DNA from: an uncultured Robiginitomaculum sp.
GTDB taxonomy: Bacteria; Pseudomonadota; Alphaproteobacteria; Caulobacterales; Maricaulaceae
Direction of reading: 5' to 3'
Assembly: GCA_938003555.1 (NCBI GenBank)
Contig: CALKXN010000214.1
Location: forward strand, 1-6,507
DNA: 6,507 nucleotides
This document shows positions 5,762 through 6,507 of the stretch, in pieces. Both the position numbers and the translations under genes were made by a program. The notes beneath the pieces were generated by a model. That model saw only the letters and a program-made list of their open reading frames with translations. It made no database searches and was not told the origin of the DNA. Within the stretch, counting starts at the first letter, position 1; each line of letters begins with the position of its first letter.

Positions 5762-6406
5762 ATGACTGATTTAAACAACACACCCGAAACCGTTCAAAAA
5801 ACGGCCAAAGCGGCGCCGCCTAGCCAGTGGCTGGAATTTGGCCCGATTGCTGTTTTTGTGCTGGTTTTTAATGTGCTGCGCCTTCGCGGCGTTGAAGACG
5901 CCATGTTAATTGCTGCGGGCCTATTCATGGTACTTGCCGTTGCTGCGCTGATATATGTGAAACGTAAGCACAATACCGTTCCCCCCATGCTTATGCTGAC
6001 AACGGGAATAATTGTCGTGACGGTTGCAGCGACCTTGCTGACGGGTGACAAACGGTTTTTTTATATGAAGCCCACAGTCGTGAACATTCTGTTCGGGATC
6101 GGTGTTTTTGGCGGCGTCATATTTAAGAAAAATGTACTCAAGATGTTGATGGGGCAAGCCTACTCAATGCCGGACAAGGCTTGGAACATGTTTGCTGTGC
6201 GGTGGGGATTTTTCTTTTTTGCTATGGCCGCCGTAAATGAAGTGGTTTGGCGTAATTTTTCCGAAGCCTTCTGGGCGAACTTCAAACTCTTTGGCTTCGT
6301 GCCTCTCACACTCGTATTCATTCTGACTCAAATGCCGTTCCTGCTGAAGCACTCTGATTTGAAAGACCGCATGAATGACGCCAGCGATGATGTGAATGCC
6401 GACTGA
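5762..6406 (+). CDS. ispZ: Inner-membrane-spanning protein YciB / septation protein A (IspZ)
   Basis: This 214-residue protein has about five to six membrane spans (roughly 27-42, 46-66, 76-93, 105-121, 144-160 and 173-193). Strong family signatures are LTGDKRFFYMKPTVVN (93-108), a KKNVLKMLMG stretch (122-131), RWGFFFFAMAAVNEVVWR (147-164) and FKLFGFVPLT (174-183). An N-terminal extension of about 20 polar residues precedes the first span. In Shigella the homologue is needed for septation and intercellular spread; in E. coli YciB interacts with cell elongation and division proteins and helps envelope integrity. AAGGG lies 6 nt upstream of the ATG. Only 43 bp separate it from the IalB-family gene and I see no clear promoter or terminator between them, so the two may be co-transcribed. 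Identification is confident. Confidence 0.94.
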   Translation: MTDLNNTPETVQKTAKAAPPSQWLEFGPIAVFVLVFNVLRLRGVEDAMLIAAGLFMVLAVAALIYVKRKHNTVPPMLMLTTGIIVVTVAATLLTGDKRFFYMKPTVVNILFGIGVFGGVIFKKNVLKMLMGQAYSMPDKAWNMFAVRWGFFFFAMAAVNEVVWRNFSEAFWANFKLFGFVPLTLVFILTQMPFLLKHSDLKDRMNDASDDVNAD

Positions 6407-6507
6407 ACAGGGTTAATGCCTATTAAGGTCGCCGCGCAAAGCGTTCAGCTTGGGTTTAGAAAGGCTGTGACAGACAAGACTCACATTATAGACACCTATC
6501 TTGATGT
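6407..6507. other. Gene-free tail with a TTAA-N6-TTAA motif
   Basis: No coding region of convincing length is visible in these 101 bp. The only notable element is GGGTTAATGCCTATTAAGG at 6410-6428, close to the CtrA-type box at 5146 but with a 6-bp spacer. A 4-bp hairpin (AAGC/GCTT, 6439-6451) lacks a U-tract and is not a credible terminator. The end may be the upstream region of a gene beyond the window. Confidence 0.3.

Noticed and set aside
6461..6492. Possible promoter at the right end (GTGACA with TATAGA)
   Set aside because: The two hexamers are only 14 bp apart, too close for a sigma-70 promoter, and no gene start is visible in the remaining bases.

Overview
The window looks like a chromosomal segment of an alphaproteobacterium with intermediate GC content. 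This rests on three things. There is an invasion-associated locus B (IalB) family periplasmic protein. There is a short TrmH-type methyltransferase with the 'IPTKFCINV' form of the third SPOUT motif, which I associate with alphaproteobacteria. There is also a sequence matching the full CtrA consensus (TTAA-N7-TTAA) upstream of the IalB gene. I cannot name the genus. No phage, transposon, CRISPR, tRNA or rRNA sequence is visible.

Left part (1-1464, minus strand): one large gene, cut by the left window edge, starts at a TTG codon and encodes a cobalamin-binding radical SAM protein of the BchE family (anaerobic Mg-protoporphyrin monomethyl ester cyclase and relatives). No other pigment-synthesis gene is present here, so its real substrate is open. 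A 209-bp divergent intergenic region (1465-1673) separates it from the rest. It holds a plausible promoter for each direction and a perfect 12-bp palindrome just upstream of the regulator gene.

Middle (1674-5107, plus strand): a tightly packed four-gene operon of a TetR-family repressor, a membrane-anchored PlsC-type acyltransferase, an LplT-like major facilitator transporter and a TrmH-family RNA methyltransferase. Junctions are 1 nt apart, ATGA overlap and TAATG overlap, so translation is probably coupled. The acyltransferase plus LplT-like transporter resembles, as separate genes, the lysophospholipid uptake and re-acylation pair LplT/Aas of enterobacteria. The TetR protein probably represses its own operon through the palindrome.

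Right part (5108-6507, plus strand): after a 98-bp intergenic region carrying the CtrA-type box come a secreted IalB-family protein (best start GTG at 5206) and, 43 bp further on, the inner-membrane septation protein A (YciB/IspZ). The last 101 bp contain no recognisable gene, only a second GGGTTAA/TTAAGG motif with a 6-bp spacer. Taken together, the plus-strand genes are largely envelope functions: phospholipid handling, a periplasmic protein and a membrane/septation protein.
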